In this document: positions 36,581 through 45,572 of the stretch, piece by piece
Position numbering within the stretch: the first letter of the stretch is position 1
Layout of the letters: each line of letters begins with the position of its first letter
Source: Gammaproteobacteria bacterium
Lineage (GTDB): Bacteria; Pseudomonadota; Gammaproteobacteria; JAURND01
Reading direction: 5' to 3'
Assembly (NCBI GenBank): GCA_035546635.1
Contig: DASZWJ010000028.1
Coordinates: forward strand, 282,856-346,855
DNA length: 64,000 nt
Made by a program: the position numbers and the translations under genes
Notes under the pieces: model-generated
The model's database searches: none
Told to the model about the DNA's origin: nothing
The model's input: the letters and a program-made list of their open reading frames with translations, nothing else

Positions 36581-37657
36581 TTAACAATACTGCAGAATAG
36601 CATCCGTCATTTCCGTAGTTCCCACAGATTTTTTACCATCACTATAAATATCACGGGTGCGATATCCAGCATTGAGAGCTTTCTGGATAGCTGTTTCAAT
36701 ACGCTCTGCTTCCGCATATAAATCAAATGAAAAACGTAACATGAGCGCCACAGAAAGAATCTGCGCAATGGGATTGGCGATATTCTGTCCGGTAAGATCA
36801 GGCGCAGAACCGCCGGAGGGTTCATAAAGATTTAATCCCGATTCGCTAAGGCTAGCCGAAGGCATTAAGCCTAGGCTGCCAGGTAATGCGGCGGCAGCGT
36901 CAGATAAAATATCCCCAAATAGATTGGAAGTTAAAATGACGTCGAACTGTCCAGGGTTAATGAATAATTGCATGGCGCAGTTATCCACCAGCATATGCTC
37001 GCATTTTACATCAGGATATTTTTTAGCAACTTCAGACACCACTTCGCGCCAGAGTTTAGAAGTATCCAACACGTTGGCTTTATCCACGGACGTGATTTTT
37101 TGTTTTCTTTTGCGTGCAAGTTGAAAACTGCGCTCGGCGACTGAGGCAATTTGGTGCTCATTATATTCAGCGACATCTGTAGCATGGCGGATACCATTTT
37201 GTAGAAATTGTTTGTGTTCTCCGAAATAAATATCGCCGATTAATTCACGCACAATCAAAATATCCACACCTTGGGCAGTGAGGGTGGATTTAAGTGGTGA
37301 AAGTTCTTGTAGTGCAGGATAAATCTGGGCCGGACGCAGGTTAGCATTCAGGTTTAAAGTTTTACGTAAGGATAGTAGTGAATTTTTTTCGCAATTCTGC
37401 CATTTGGGTAAGTGTGCATCTTTGACCGGGCCGCCAACAGAACCAAACAGTATCGCATCGGATTGTTCACATATTTGTTTTGTTTCTTGCGGGAAATGTT
37501 GGTTATATTTATCAAAAGCGGCGCCACCGATTGCGCCTTCTATCAGAGTAAAATGATGATTAAATTTATCGGCAATAGTGTTTAATACGCGGATAGCCTG
37601 AGACATGACTTCAGGACCTATACCGTCACCTGCGAGGACTGCGATGGTTTTTTGCAT
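36581..37657 (-). CDS. leuB: 3-isopropylmalate dehydrogenase
   Basis: NAD-dependent oxidative decarboxylase in leucine synthesis, about 358 residues. AVLAGDGIGPEV at the N-terminus, LLSLRKTLNLNANLRP, the catalytic VRELIGDIYFGE and the metal-binding NLFGDILSDAAA are diagnostic. The frame is open to 37723, but AGGAAA lies 6 bases before the ATG at 37657, which begins MQKTIAVLAGDG. It is the last gene of the leuACDB operon, 89 bases after leuD. Confidence 0.97.
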   Translation of the reverse strand: MQKTIAVLAGDGIGPEVMSQAIRVLNTIADKFNHHFTLIEGAIGGAAFDKYNQHFPQETKQICEQSDAILFGSVGGPVKDAHLPKWQNCEKNSLLSLRKTLNLNANLRPAQIYPALQELSPLKSTLTAQGVDILIVRELIGDIYFGEHKQFLQNGIRHATDVAEYNEHQIASVAERSFQLARKRKQKITSVDKANVLDTSKLWREVVSEVAKKYPDVKCEHMLVDNCAMQLFINPGQFDVILTSNLFGDILSDAAAALPGSLGLMPSASLSESGLNLYEPSGGSAPDLTGQNIANPIAQILSVALMLRFSFDLYAEAERIETAIQKALNAGYRTRDIYSDGKKSVGTTEMTDAILQYC

Positions 37658-37746
37658 GTGATTTCCTGGTGTGATTGTGGTTGGCGTCGTCTTGTCATCC
37701 ATGCCAAGACGACGCCAACTCAAGGGGAGAAGGAAAAGGCGATCCT

Positions 37747-38316
37747 TTAATCACCTTTCTTAAAATAACGATCAATCTCTTCCCTATGCTGCAATAAATA
37801 ATTCAGATCATCCAATCCATTCATAAAACAATATTTGCTAAATGGGTCCATATCAAAAGCGAACTCTTCATCTTGATTGGAGCGGATTTTTTGTGGTTGT
37901 ATATCAATCGTTAATTCATAATTGCCTTGCTGTGCTTCTTGAAGCATTTTAGCAATCACGTCTTTAGGCTGAGTCAGTAAAATCAAGCCATTTTTAGCAC
38001 TATTGCCGCGGAAAATATCGGCAAAAGATTCAGCAATTACTGCGCGGATGCCCGCTTCTTGCAGCGCCCAAACCGCATGTTCACGTGACGACCCGCAGCC
38101 AAAATTATCCTTTGTAACTAGAATACTGGCTCCAGCAAACTGCGGCTGATTAAAGGCAAAGTCTGGGTCAGATTGGCGTAGGCGTATAAACAGATTTTTA
38201 CCATAACCTTCGCGCGTCACTCCAGTTAAAAATTGCGCTGGAATAATTAAGTCTGTATCGACATTATCCATGGCCAATGGGATGACTTTGCCGGATATTT
38301 GTGTGATTTTTTCCAT
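37747..38316 (-). CDS. leuD: 3-isopropylmalate dehydratase small subunit
   Basis: Partner of LeuC that isomerises 2- to 3-isopropylmalate. About 189 residues. NVDTDLIIPAQFL near the start and the swivelling-domain motif GCGSSREHAVWAL near residue 70 are classic. GAGG lies 6 bases before the ATG at 38316, favouring it over an upstream start at 38328 that would overlap leuC. Eight bases separate it from leuC. Confidence 0.97.
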   Translation of the reverse strand: MEKITQISGKVIPLAMDNVDTDLIIPAQFLTGVTREGYGKNLFIRLRQSDPDFAFNQPQFAGASILVTKDNFGCGSSREHAVWALQEAGIRAVIAESFADIFRGNSAKNGLILLTQPKDVIAKMLQEAQQGNYELTIDIQPQKIRSNQDEEFAFDMDPFSKYCFMNGLDDLNYLLQHREEIDRYFKKGD

Positions 38317-38324
38317 GACTGACC

Positions 38325-39725
38325 TCAAAAATAGGATTGGGGTGAAACAATTTTACCGGCAATGGCGCTGGCCGCAACAGTGGCAGGTGAGGCTAGGTGC
38401 GTAAAACTACCCGTGCCTTGACGCCCCACGAAATTGCGATTGGTGGCGCTGATGCAGCGTTTTCCCGCAGGTACTTTATCGTCATTCATGCCTAAGCACA
38501 TGGAGCAACCCGGCATACGAAAATCTGCACCTGCAGCCTGAAAAATTTTATCCAGACCCTCAGCTAATGCTGCCTCCATCACCGCTTCTGATCCAGGTAC
38601 TACGTACATAGTGACATTGGGATGGACTTTTTTGCCTTGCAGTATTTTTGCTGCCACACGCAGGTCTTCAATACGGCCATTGGTACAAGATCCAATAAAT
38701 GCCCAATCTACCGGTGTATTAGCAATGGGTTCACCTGCATGTAAATGTACGTATTCTAAAGCGTGTTGCGCCATAGTACGTTCATTGGCAGGTAGGTCAG
38801 TGAGTTTCGGAATATTTTCATTAATTTGCACTGCTTGGGCTGGATTAGTGCCCCAGGTGACCATGGGTTGTAAGTTACCAATATCAATGGTGATGTCTTT
38901 ATCATAATGGCAACCGGGGTCGCTGGGTAAAGTTTTCCAGCGCGCGACGGCTTGTTCCCAAGCTGCGCCTTTAGGGGCATAGGGGCGGTCTTTCAGGTAA
39001 CGATAAGTGGTTTCATCTGGGGCAATTAATCCGGCGCGGGCGCCGCATTCTATGCTCATATTGCAGATGGTCATGCGCTCTTCCATACTCATGGCGGAAA
39101 TGGCCTCTCCAGTGTATTCGATCACATGACCATTAGCGCCACCAATGCCTATTTCGGCGATGAGTTTCATAATGGCATCTTTAGCAAATACGCCTTTTTG
39201 GAAGTGTCCGGTGAAATGCACACGCATGACTTTAGAGGGTGATAATAACAAACATCCAGAAGCTAAGACATTGGTCAGTTCGGAAGTGCCAATACCAAAC
39301 GCCAATGCGCCGAACGCGCCATGTGTGGAGGTATGAGAATCGCCGCAGACAATGGTCATGCCAGGTTGCGTAGCACCCAATTCTGGACCGACCACATGCA
39401 CGATACCCTGCTGGCTGCTATCAAAATCATAAAACGGAATTTTATGATGGTGAGCGTTTTCGCGCAGTAGCTCCACTTGTTTTTTAGCAGCAGCGTCAAA
39501 GATTTCATGGCGATTTTTACGAGTGGGAATGCTGTGGTCTATGGTTGCAAGGCACAGCTCGGGATTATAGACCGGTATGGCGCGTTCACGCAGCGTGTGG
39601 AAGGCTTGCGCAGAAGTCACTTCATGTAGCAACGTGAAGTCGATCGCAAATACAGTGGGGTGTCCTGGCTTCTTGGCAACGGTATGGGCATCCCAGATTT
39701 TTTCTATGATGTTTTTAGGTTTCAT
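38325..39725 (-). CDS. leuC: 3-isopropylmalate dehydratase large subunit
   Basis: Aconitase-family enzyme of leucine synthesis with a 4Fe-4S cluster. 466 residues. IVCGDSHTSTHGAFGALAFG is near residue 130, the cluster cysteine lies in IGSCTNGR near 347, and the CSMCLGMN pair near 407-413. Its ATG overlaps the leuA stop by 4 bases, indicating translational coupling. Confidence 0.97.
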   Translation of the reverse strand: MKPKNIIEKIWDAHTVAKKPGHPTVFAIDFTLLHEVTSAQAFHTLRERAIPVYNPELCLATIDHSIPTRKNRHEIFDAAAKKQVELLRENAHHHKIPFYDFDSSQQGIVHVVGPELGATQPGMTIVCGDSHTSTHGAFGALAFGIGTSELTNVLASGCLLLSPSKVMRVHFTGHFQKGVFAKDAIMKLIAEIGIGGANGHVIEYTGEAISAMSMEERMTICNMSIECGARAGLIAPDETTYRYLKDRPYAPKGAAWEQAVARWKTLPSDPGCHYDKDITIDIGNLQPMVTWGTNPAQAVQINENIPKLTDLPANERTMAQHALEYVHLHAGEPIANTPVDWAFIGSCTNGRIEDLRVAAKILQGKKVHPNVTMYVVPGSEAVMEAALAEGLDKIFQAAGADFRMPGCSMCLGMNDDKVPAGKRCISATNRNFVGRQGTGSFTHLASPATVAASAIAGKIVSPQSYF

Positions 39726-41320
39726 TGAACCTCCTTGATACGGAAAAATTCATATATATAGGCCTGATTGGTGGCATTAATGAGCGCTTTTAATGCAGAA
39801 ATTTCAATATCATTATCTTCTCCTATGCCGGTGAATAGTTCATCACCGACACGGATGACGATTTTGCTTTGGCTTAAGGCTTCTATGCTTTTGCTTGCTG
39901 AATGGCTATGGTAACTCTCAATCGTGATACCAGGAAAATATTCAAGAATGGCTTTGTGCAATGCGGCCAGGGGCGACTCGTGTCCTTGATAAGAAATCGT
40001 AAAAGATTCTGGCAGAGAAAAAAATCCTCCCGTGATAGAAAGGGTGCTGTTATCTCCGGTTTTAGAATAATCAAACTGCGTAGCTTTAATGGGTTGACGA
40101 TAGAGGAGATAAGCTTGCAATAATTCGGTATCGGTAATGCCTTTGCGGCGGTCAGCATATTGATTCTTTATAAATTGCGCAATGGCAGCTTTTTCATGTT
40201 CTTCGCAAATATAGCCAAATTTTTCAATAATGGTTTTGGCATGATTACCCCCGCTTAACGGTCCGAATAAAAAAGAGATTTCTTTGCCTATGACGCGGGG
40301 ATCAAAAGGCTGATAGGCTAGGGGATTTTTAATCACGGCATTGGTGTGTCCGCCTGATGAATGGCGGGCAGCGTTTTCACCAGTGATTGGCCAGTGTGGT
40401 TGTCTGGGTAACATATATAAATCGACAAAATCGGATAATTCTTGCAGTACTTCTGTGTTGACGTTGGTGGTAAACGACTGTGCATTGGCGCCTCTATCGC
40501 CGAAGTGCTTGATATACATAATGCATTGCTCTAGCGAGACATTGCCGGCACGTTCACCTACGCCGTTGATGCAGCCTTCGATCTGGGTGACGGGACCAAA
40601 AAAGATAGCATTCATCGTGTTTTCCAGAGCCAAGCCAAAGTCATTATGGCAATGGGCTGACCAAGTGATATTTTTATCTGGAAATTGTTTTTTGATAATA
40701 GCGGCGTGTTGTTTCATGTGCTCGACAAAGTATTTTTCACCTTCTAATTTGCAGGCGCCGCCTATAGTGTCAGGGCAGTTAATGATGGTGGCTCCGGCGC
40801 TGACAGCGGCAATAATGGCCTCAGTCACAAAATTAAAATTTTCACCCATGCGGGAATAACCTTCTGGGCTGAATTCCACCTCCAATCCGGCCTCGCGCGC
40901 TTGTCTGATAAAGCGATATAAATCTTTGAGGATAGTGTCTTTCTGATTGGCATAATCACCTAAGGATGAAGCCATTAAATTTGGATCAACTGGCAAATAG
41001 GTATGCAGCCGAGCTTTTTGATGGCTAATGGCTGGTTGTAGCGCATTGATGGTGATTTCTATTTGCTGCTCACGTAGTTGGCATAATCCGGCAATGATGG
41101 GGCTGTTATGGTTTTCTGCGATCAATTCACTGGCGATGGTGTTGACGATCATAAAATCGGTTTGACTGGCCGAGGGAAATCCAGCCTCCAGTACGTCAAT
41201 CCCAGCTTTGGCTGCTAAACGCGCATATTCAATATTTTTTTCAAATGCCATACCTGCGCCTGGGCATTGTTGGCCATCGCGCAATGTGGTATCAAAGATC
41301 TTAATGGTTTGGGTGTTCAT
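39722..41320 (-). CDS. leuA: 2-isopropylmalate synthase
   Basis: Condenses acetyl-CoA with 2-oxoisovalerate as the first committed step to leucine. 532 residues. The metal and substrate motif FDTTLRDGQQCPG opens the protein, HCHNDFGLA and GCINGVGERAGNV follow, and a C-terminal LeuA regulatory domain (about 385-530) for leucine feedback is present. GGAGAAAGC precedes the ATG. Transcription probably starts at the promoter at 41658-41687 and passes through a leucine-rich leader peptide. Confidence 0.96.
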   Translation of the reverse strand: MNTQTIKIFDTTLRDGQQCPGAGMAFEKNIEYARLAAKAGIDVLEAGFPSASQTDFMIVNTIASELIAENHNSPIIAGLCQLREQQIEITINALQPAISHQKARLHTYLPVDPNLMASSLGDYANQKDTILKDLYRFIRQAREAGLEVEFSPEGYSRMGENFNFVTEAIIAAVSAGATIINCPDTIGGACKLEGEKYFVEHMKQHAAIIKKQFPDKNITWSAHCHNDFGLALENTMNAIFFGPVTQIEGCINGVGERAGNVSLEQCIMYIKHFGDRGANAQSFTTNVNTEVLQELSDFVDLYMLPRQPHWPITGENAARHSSGGHTNAVIKNPLAYQPFDPRVIGKEISFLFGPLSGGNHAKTIIEKFGYICEEHEKAAIAQFIKNQYADRRKGITDTELLQAYLLYRQPIKATQFDYSKTGDNSTLSITGGFFSLPESFTISYQGHESPLAALHKAILEYFPGITIESYHSHSASKSIEALSQSKIVIRVGDELFTGIGEDNDIEISALKALINATNQAYIYEFFRIKEVQ

Positions 41321-41490
41321 CGCTTTCTCCGTTTACAAAAAATGTGTCGCATGTCTTTTGAGTACAGGACAGAACGCATTTAAATTTACTGAGCTTTGGT
41401 TTGTGAACCTTAAGTGGCACATTGCAATAGTTTAGAGCTATTTCGTATATGGGTACACTTTAATTGTGATGTTTTCAAACCAAAATAAGA
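41321..41490 (-). promoter_or_regulatory. Putative leu attenuator region
   Basis: The 170 bases between the leader-peptide stop and leuA. The transcript carries a 9-base segment complementary to a distal one (CAAACCAAA at 41476-41484 against TTTGGTTTG at 41395-41403), suitable for alternative pairing. A T6 run in transcript sense lies near 41337-41342, with only a weak hairpin before it. I infer an attenuator from the leader peptide; the exact terminator is unresolved. Confidence 0.45.
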
Positions 41491-41622
41491 TTAGTTTGCG
41501 CTGGTAAGTCGCAAAGGAAGGAGGGTAAGGAGAAGCTGAGTTGTTAGGGTGTGGTTGGAATGTAGGGTGTTAATAAAATTGATTCGCAAATAAGGGGAGG
41601 AATTATTCTGGCGGTTGTTCAT
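41491..41622 (-). CDS. leuL: Leucine-operon leader peptide
   Basis: A 43-codon reading frame upstream of leuA on the same strand. Ten codons specify leucine, seven of them within codons 30-39 (QLLLTLLPLRL), the hallmark of a ribosome-mediated attenuator that senses charged leucine tRNA. GAGG stands 7 bases before its ATG. A near-consensus promoter (TTTACA, 18 bases, TATAAT) starts transcription about 30 bases upstream. Stalling at the leucine run when leucine is scarce should favour read-through into leuACDB. It is not related in sequence to the short enterobacterial LeuL, but the logic is the same. Confidence 0.8.
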   Translation of the reverse strand: MNNRQNNSSPYLRINFINTLHSNHTLTTQLLLTLLPLRLTSAN

Positions 41623-41657
41623 AAACTAACCTCAAATATCTGTATATTTATTTTGTG

Positions 41658-41687
41658 ATTATACGATAAAATCCCTTGATCTGTAAA
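41658..41687 (-). promoter_or_regulatory. Promoter of the leu operon
   Basis: In transcript sense: TTTACA (41687-41682), an 18-base spacer, TATAAT (41663-41658). Five of six and six of six positions match the sigma-70 consensus. The expected start near 41651 gives a 29-base leader before the leader-peptide ATG. The promoter lies within 60 bases of the divergent radA start. Confidence 0.7.
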
Positions 41688-41714
41688 GATTTTATATGTT
41701 TTATCGAGAATCCC

Positions 41715-43082
41715 ATGAAACTAAAACAAATTTATGTCTGTGAGCAATGCGGCTCTCAATCTCCTAAATGGTTGGGACAATGCACGGATTGTGGTAGCTG
41801 GAACAGTTTTCTTGAAGAAGTCATTTCTGCAGGAAAATCTGCGCAGAGCCCAGCTGCGGGAGGTTATGCGGCTGCTAGCGGTTCTCAGGTAACGCATTTG
41901 CGTGATGTGCCCTTGCAGGCAGAAGCGCGGCTATCGGCTGGTTCGGAAGAATTAGATCGTGTGTTAGGTGGCGGGTTGGTGGCTGGTTCAGTGGTTTTGA
42001 TTGGTGGTGATCCCGGAATAGGTAAATCGACTTTGTTGTTGCAAACTTTGTGTCATTTAAGTAAAAGCCGTCGTGCTTTATATGTCACCGGTGAAGAATC
42101 ATTGCAGCAAGTCACTTTGCGAGCGCGTCGCTTGGAATTGCCCCAAGAACATTTACAATTATTGGCTGAAACCCATGTGGAGCGAATTATTGCTGTAGCA
42201 CAGCAACACTCGCCGGAAGTGTTAGTCATTGATTCTGTGCAGACGTTGTATACCAATTTACTGACTTCAGCCCCAGGAAGCGTTAGCCAGGTACGCGAAA
42301 GTACGGCGCAGCTGGTGCGTTATGCTAAGCAAGCTAATGTCGCCTTGTTTTTAGTGGGACATGTGACTAAAGAAGGTACTTTGGCGGGTCCTCGAGTATT
42401 GGAGCATATGGTAGATACCGTGCTGTATTTTGAGGGCGAGCGTGATAGCCGCTTTCGAGTGATTCGCGCAGTAAAAAATCGTTTTGGCGCCGCTAATGAA
42501 CTGGGAATATTTGCCATGAGTGAGGGTGGATTGCGTGAGGTGACTAATCCCTCAGCGATTTTTCTATCGCATTATGATGCTCCGATTGCTGGTAGTGTGG
42601 TAATGGTAAGTTGGGAGGGCAGTCGGCCGTTATTGGTTGAAGTACAGGCATTGGTTGATGAAAGTCACTGGGGCAATCCACGTCGAGTAACCGTGGGTTT
42701 AGAACAAAATCGCTTGGCGATGCTGTTAGCAGTGTTACATCGTCATGGGGGCATTGCTACTTATAATCAGGATGTGTTTGTCAATGTGGTAGGCGGGGTG
42801 CGTGTATCGGAAACGGCGGCGGATTTGGCGCAGGTATTTGCTGTATTGTCCAGCTTGAAGAATAAACCTTTGCCCAGTGATTTAGTGATTTTTGGAGAAA
42901 TTGGTTTAGCAGGAGAAATCCGCCCAGTACAAAGTGGGCAAGAGCGTTTGCGTGAGGCAAGCAAACATGGGTTTAAGCGGGCGATTGTGCCAAAAGCGAA
43001 TTTGCCCAAGAATAAATCTATCTCTGGCATGGAAGTAATCGGGGTGCAGCATTTGCAGGAGGCGATTGGGCAGGGGATTTAG
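41715..43082 (+). CDS. radA: DNA repair protein RadA (Sms)
   Basis: RecA-like ATPase that processes recombination intermediates. About 455 residues. It has an N-terminal C4 zinc finger (CEQCGSQSPKW and CTDCGSW, residues 9-28), Walker A GGDPGIGKST near 97, the KNRFG motif near 254, and a C-terminal Lon-like domain. The frame is open to 41676, but ATG 41715 begins MKLKQIYVCEQCG as in other RadA proteins. It is transcribed away from the leu operon. Confidence 0.96.
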   Translation: MKLKQIYVCEQCGSQSPKWLGQCTDCGSWNSFLEEVISAGKSAQSPAAGGYAAASGSQVTHLRDVPLQAEARLSAGSEELDRVLGGGLVAGSVVLIGGDPGIGKSTLLLQTLCHLSKSRRALYVTGEESLQQVTLRARRLELPQEHLQLLAETHVERIIAVAQQHSPEVLVIDSVQTLYTNLLTSAPGSVSQVRESTAQLVRYAKQANVALFLVGHVTKEGTLAGPRVLEHMVDTVLYFEGERDSRFRVIRAVKNRFGAANELGIFAMSEGGLREVTNPSAIFLSHYDAPIAGSVVMVSWEGSRPLLVEVQALVDESHWGNPRRVTVGLEQNRLAMLLAVLHRHGGIATYNQDVFVNVVGGVRVSETAADLAQVFAVLSSLKNKPLPSDLVIFGEIGLAGEIRPVQSGQERLREASKHGFKRAIVPKANLPKNKSISGMEVIGVQHLQEAIGQGI

Positions 43083-43085
43083 TTG

Positions 43086-44240
43086 TTAAGAAGGCACAGT
43101 GGATGCTGTGGGTGTTAGCTGGCGTAAAAATTCCTCTATCGGTAAACAAATAATACCATCTTTGAGCAAGCGTTCCTGTCCCCGATACAGCAGAATAGGC
43201 AAGGCTTCTGGATAATCTGTGCAGAAGGCTTTTAACCCAGATAAATCTTTATTGTTAATTTTATTTGAATTTTTTACTTCTATTGCGGTTAAATTATTCG
43301 CGCCATGAATGATAAAATCTACCTCAACGCCATAACGCGTGCGCCAATAATACAATCTGTTGGGAGAACCCTGATAATCATTCCAAGCGCGTAGATGTTG
43401 CGCCACTAATCCCTCTAATCCAGGACCATCTATTTCCGTAACTTGATCGATAAAGCCGACCGCGCGCAGGCTTTTGTATACGCCTACATCAAAGTAATAA
43501 AATTTGGGATGAGAAATAACGGCACGTTTGGCTCTAAGGGTAAATATGGGTAATTGAAAACACAACAATAAATCTTCCAGCACTTCAAGATAACCTTCTA
43601 CCAATTTGCGCGAAATTTCACATTCACGCGCGATATTATTTATATTTAAAATAGATCCATGCGAAAAACTCATGACTTCAAGAAAACGTGAAAAATGACC
43701 AATATTGCGTACTAAATTTTCTGCTTTAACTTCTTCTTCTAAGTACAATCCTACATAGGCTTTTAAGGTTTCAGCCATATTTTCACTACTGAAAATTAGA
43801 GGAACTAATCCGTATTGCAGTGTTTTTAGTAAGGAAAATTGTTCTTTCAATTCTCCGGCCATAAACGGATGTAAATGTTGCACTATGGCACGACCGGCCA
43901 GCAGGTTAACGCCAGCGCGTTTTAATTTACGCGCGCTAGATCCAGTTAAAATAAACTGCCAGCCTTGTTTTTCTTCAATAAGGCTATGCACTACGTTCAG
44001 TAAATCCGGCACTTTTTGTATTTCATCAATGATAATGGTGGTAGATTTGCTGGCGCGCACGACTTCTTCTAAGCGTTCAGGGCGCGCCTGGTAATGACGA
44101 AGAATATCCATTTTTAATAGATCAATTTTTACGGCTTCAGGGTAGTTTTCTGCTAACCAGGTTGATTTGCCTGTGCCTCTTGGGCCAAATAAGAAATAGC
44201 TGTAAGTAATGGGCTTAAGATATCGCTGAATAAGATACAT
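43086..44240 (-). CDS. AAA ATPase with C-terminal DUF4143
   Basis: A 384-residue protein. The N-terminal ATPase has Walker A GPRGTGKST (19-27), Walker B IIIDEIQ with D72, and an ILTGSSARKLKR sensor region near 97. A winged-helix segment follows and a nuclease-like DUF4143 ends the protein (YYWRTRYGVEVDFII, TAIEVKNSNKINNKD). The cellular role of this mobile, often duplicated family is not known. Its start is preceded by three 32-bp direct repeats, likely for self-control. It converges on radA with only 3 bases between. Confidence 0.85.
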   Translation of the reverse strand: MYLIQRYLKPITYSYFLFGPRGTGKSTWLAENYPEAVKIDLLKMDILRHYQARPERLEEVVRASKSTTIIIDEIQKVPDLLNVVHSLIEEKQGWQFILTGSSARKLKRAGVNLLAGRAIVQHLHPFMAGELKEQFSLLKTLQYGLVPLIFSSENMAETLKAYVGLYLEEEVKAENLVRNIGHFSRFLEVMSFSHGSILNINNIARECEISRKLVEGYLEVLEDLLLCFQLPIFTLRAKRAVISHPKFYYFDVGVYKSLRAVGFIDQVTEIDGPGLEGLVAQHLRAWNDYQGSPNRLYYWRTRYGVEVDFIIHGANNLTAIEVKNSNKINNKDLSGLKAFCTDYPEALPILLYRGQERLLKDGIICLPIEEFLRQLTPTASTVPS

Positions 44241-44255
44241 AAAGAAAATCCTAAA

Positions 44256-44349
44256 AAATTTACCTATAAGGTTAATTTTATCAGCTAAAATTTACCTGTA
44301 AAGTTAATTTTATCAGCAAAAATTCACTTATAGGGTTAATTTTTGTTAG
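44256..44349. repeat. Three 32-bp direct repeats upstream of the DUF4143 ATPase gene
   Basis: Units starting near 44256, 44288 and 44320 contain TTTACCTATAAGGTTAAT, TTTACCTGTAAAGTTAAT and TTCACTTATAGGGTTAAT at exactly 32-base spacing. Each unit is itself a rough palindrome (TTWACC-TATA-GGTTAA). They lie 15-110 bases before the ATPase start codon, where an operator array would be placed. On either strand they cover the likely promoter. Confidence 0.85.
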
Positions 44350-44367
44350 AAAACCTTTAGTTGACAC

Positions 44368-45522
44368 TTAGTATTGAACTGCCAAACTCCTTTGCCCATG
44401 TTGAAACCGCATCACGGTAATAGATTTATCGGGTATGGGACTGTTTGAGTAATTCATCGTACCAGTTACACCCTCAAAATTGCGTGTTTGCAGCAAAGCC
44501 TTACGAATTTGCGCAGAATCAGTGGATTTAGCCTGTGAAATAGCTTGGGCTAGCAGGCGCACAGTGTCATAGCCAAGACCGGAGAAACCACTGTCAGGTG
44601 GCTGTTGCCACGCATCTGTATAGGCTTGGATAAATTTTTGTACCTGGGGATCAGGATTGGCCTTATTAATAAAGGCATGAGAGGTAAAGTACAGAGTACC
44701 CGGGAGGTTTTTGGGTAGTTGTTCGAGGCCGCTTGAGTCCAGGCTGTCACAGGCCATAATGGGCTGATTGAAGCCGGCATTACGGAGTTGCATGATGATT
44801 TTAAGGCTAGTTCGAGGTCCAGCAGCTAAATAAATAATATCGGGTGCAATTCCTTGCTTTTTCAATACACTTAGTTCGGCAGCAATATCGGGAGAGTTGG
44901 CGCTGTACTGCCCATAGGCGATAATTTCACCACCCAGTTTCCGGTAAGATTCTTCGAAAAATTGGCTCAGCGCCTGCACAAACGGATTATCGCTTTGTGT
45001 GATAAGTAGGGCATGGGTGGCTTTTAGGCGGCGTATGGCAAAGGCGGCGGCGGTGTAAGCCTGCTCATCATCAGGGAAACTGGCAAGAAATACCCAGCCA
45101 GGGGCGATATCGGGTAATTTGGGTGAGGTGGCGCCGGATGTGATAAATAATTTATGGTTGCTTGCCAAAGGCGGAATAGCAGCAAGCGCCATATTGGCAT
45201 TGGAGAGGCCGATCACGGCAATTACGGCCTTTTTATAGGCAAAGCTTTCTGCTTCCTCTTTGATAACCTGGGTATCAGTTTTGCCATCTCTTAAGTCTAG
45301 TTCCAATGGGCTTCCTAGAATGCCGCCTGCGGCGTTAATTTCATGCACTGCCAGCATTGCGCCACGTGAGGAGTAGATGTCTAGTATGCTTTGGGGGCCG
45401 GTCAGATTGTAAATTGCGCCGATAACAATAGGGTGCGGGCGTGGTTTGGATAAGGCATACGAAGCTGGCAGGCAATAGAAAATGAATAATACCAGTAAGA
45501 ATGCTTTTTTCCATTGAATCAT
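44368..45522 (-). CDS. ABC transporter substrate-binding protein, Leu/Ile/Val-binding type
   Basis: A 384-residue periplasmic-binding protein type 1 with a signal peptide (about residues 1-23, ending PASYA). IVIGAIYNLTGPQS, AVHEINAAGGILGSPLEL and AVIGLSNANMALA match the LivJ/amide-binding family. Permease and ATPase genes of such systems are absent from the neighbourhood, so it is an orphan binding protein or serves a transporter elsewhere. Ligand unknown. Confidence 0.83.
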   Translation of the reverse strand: MIQWKKAFLLVLFIFYCLPASYALSKPRPHPIVIGAIYNLTGPQSILDIYSSRGAMLAVHEINAAGGILGSPLELDLRDGKTDTQVIKEEAESFAYKKAVIAVIGLSNANMALAAIPPLASNHKLFITSGATSPKLPDIAPGWVFLASFPDDEQAYTAAAFAIRRLKATHALLITQSDNPFVQALSQFFEESYRKLGGEIIAYGQYSANSPDIAAELSVLKKQGIAPDIIYLAAGPRTSLKIIMQLRNAGFNQPIMACDSLDSSGLEQLPKNLPGTLYFTSHAFINKANPDPQVQKFIQAYTDAWQQPPDSGFSGLGYDTVRLLAQAISQAKSTDSAQIRKALLQTRNFEGVTGTMNYSNSPIPDKSITVMRFQHGQRSLAVQY

Positions 45523-45572
45523 GATTCACCTCCTTGTGACCATTGATTATTATTACATGTATTGCAGGTTGA

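Noticed and set aside
40341..40859. Plus-strand frame of 172 codons inside leuA
   Set aside because: leuA on the opposite strand has all family motifs; the antisense product resembles nothing.
44256..44349. CRISPR array
   Set aside because: Three repeats with no unique spacers; the repeated unit fills the whole period, so it is a tandem repeat and not repeat-spacer structure.
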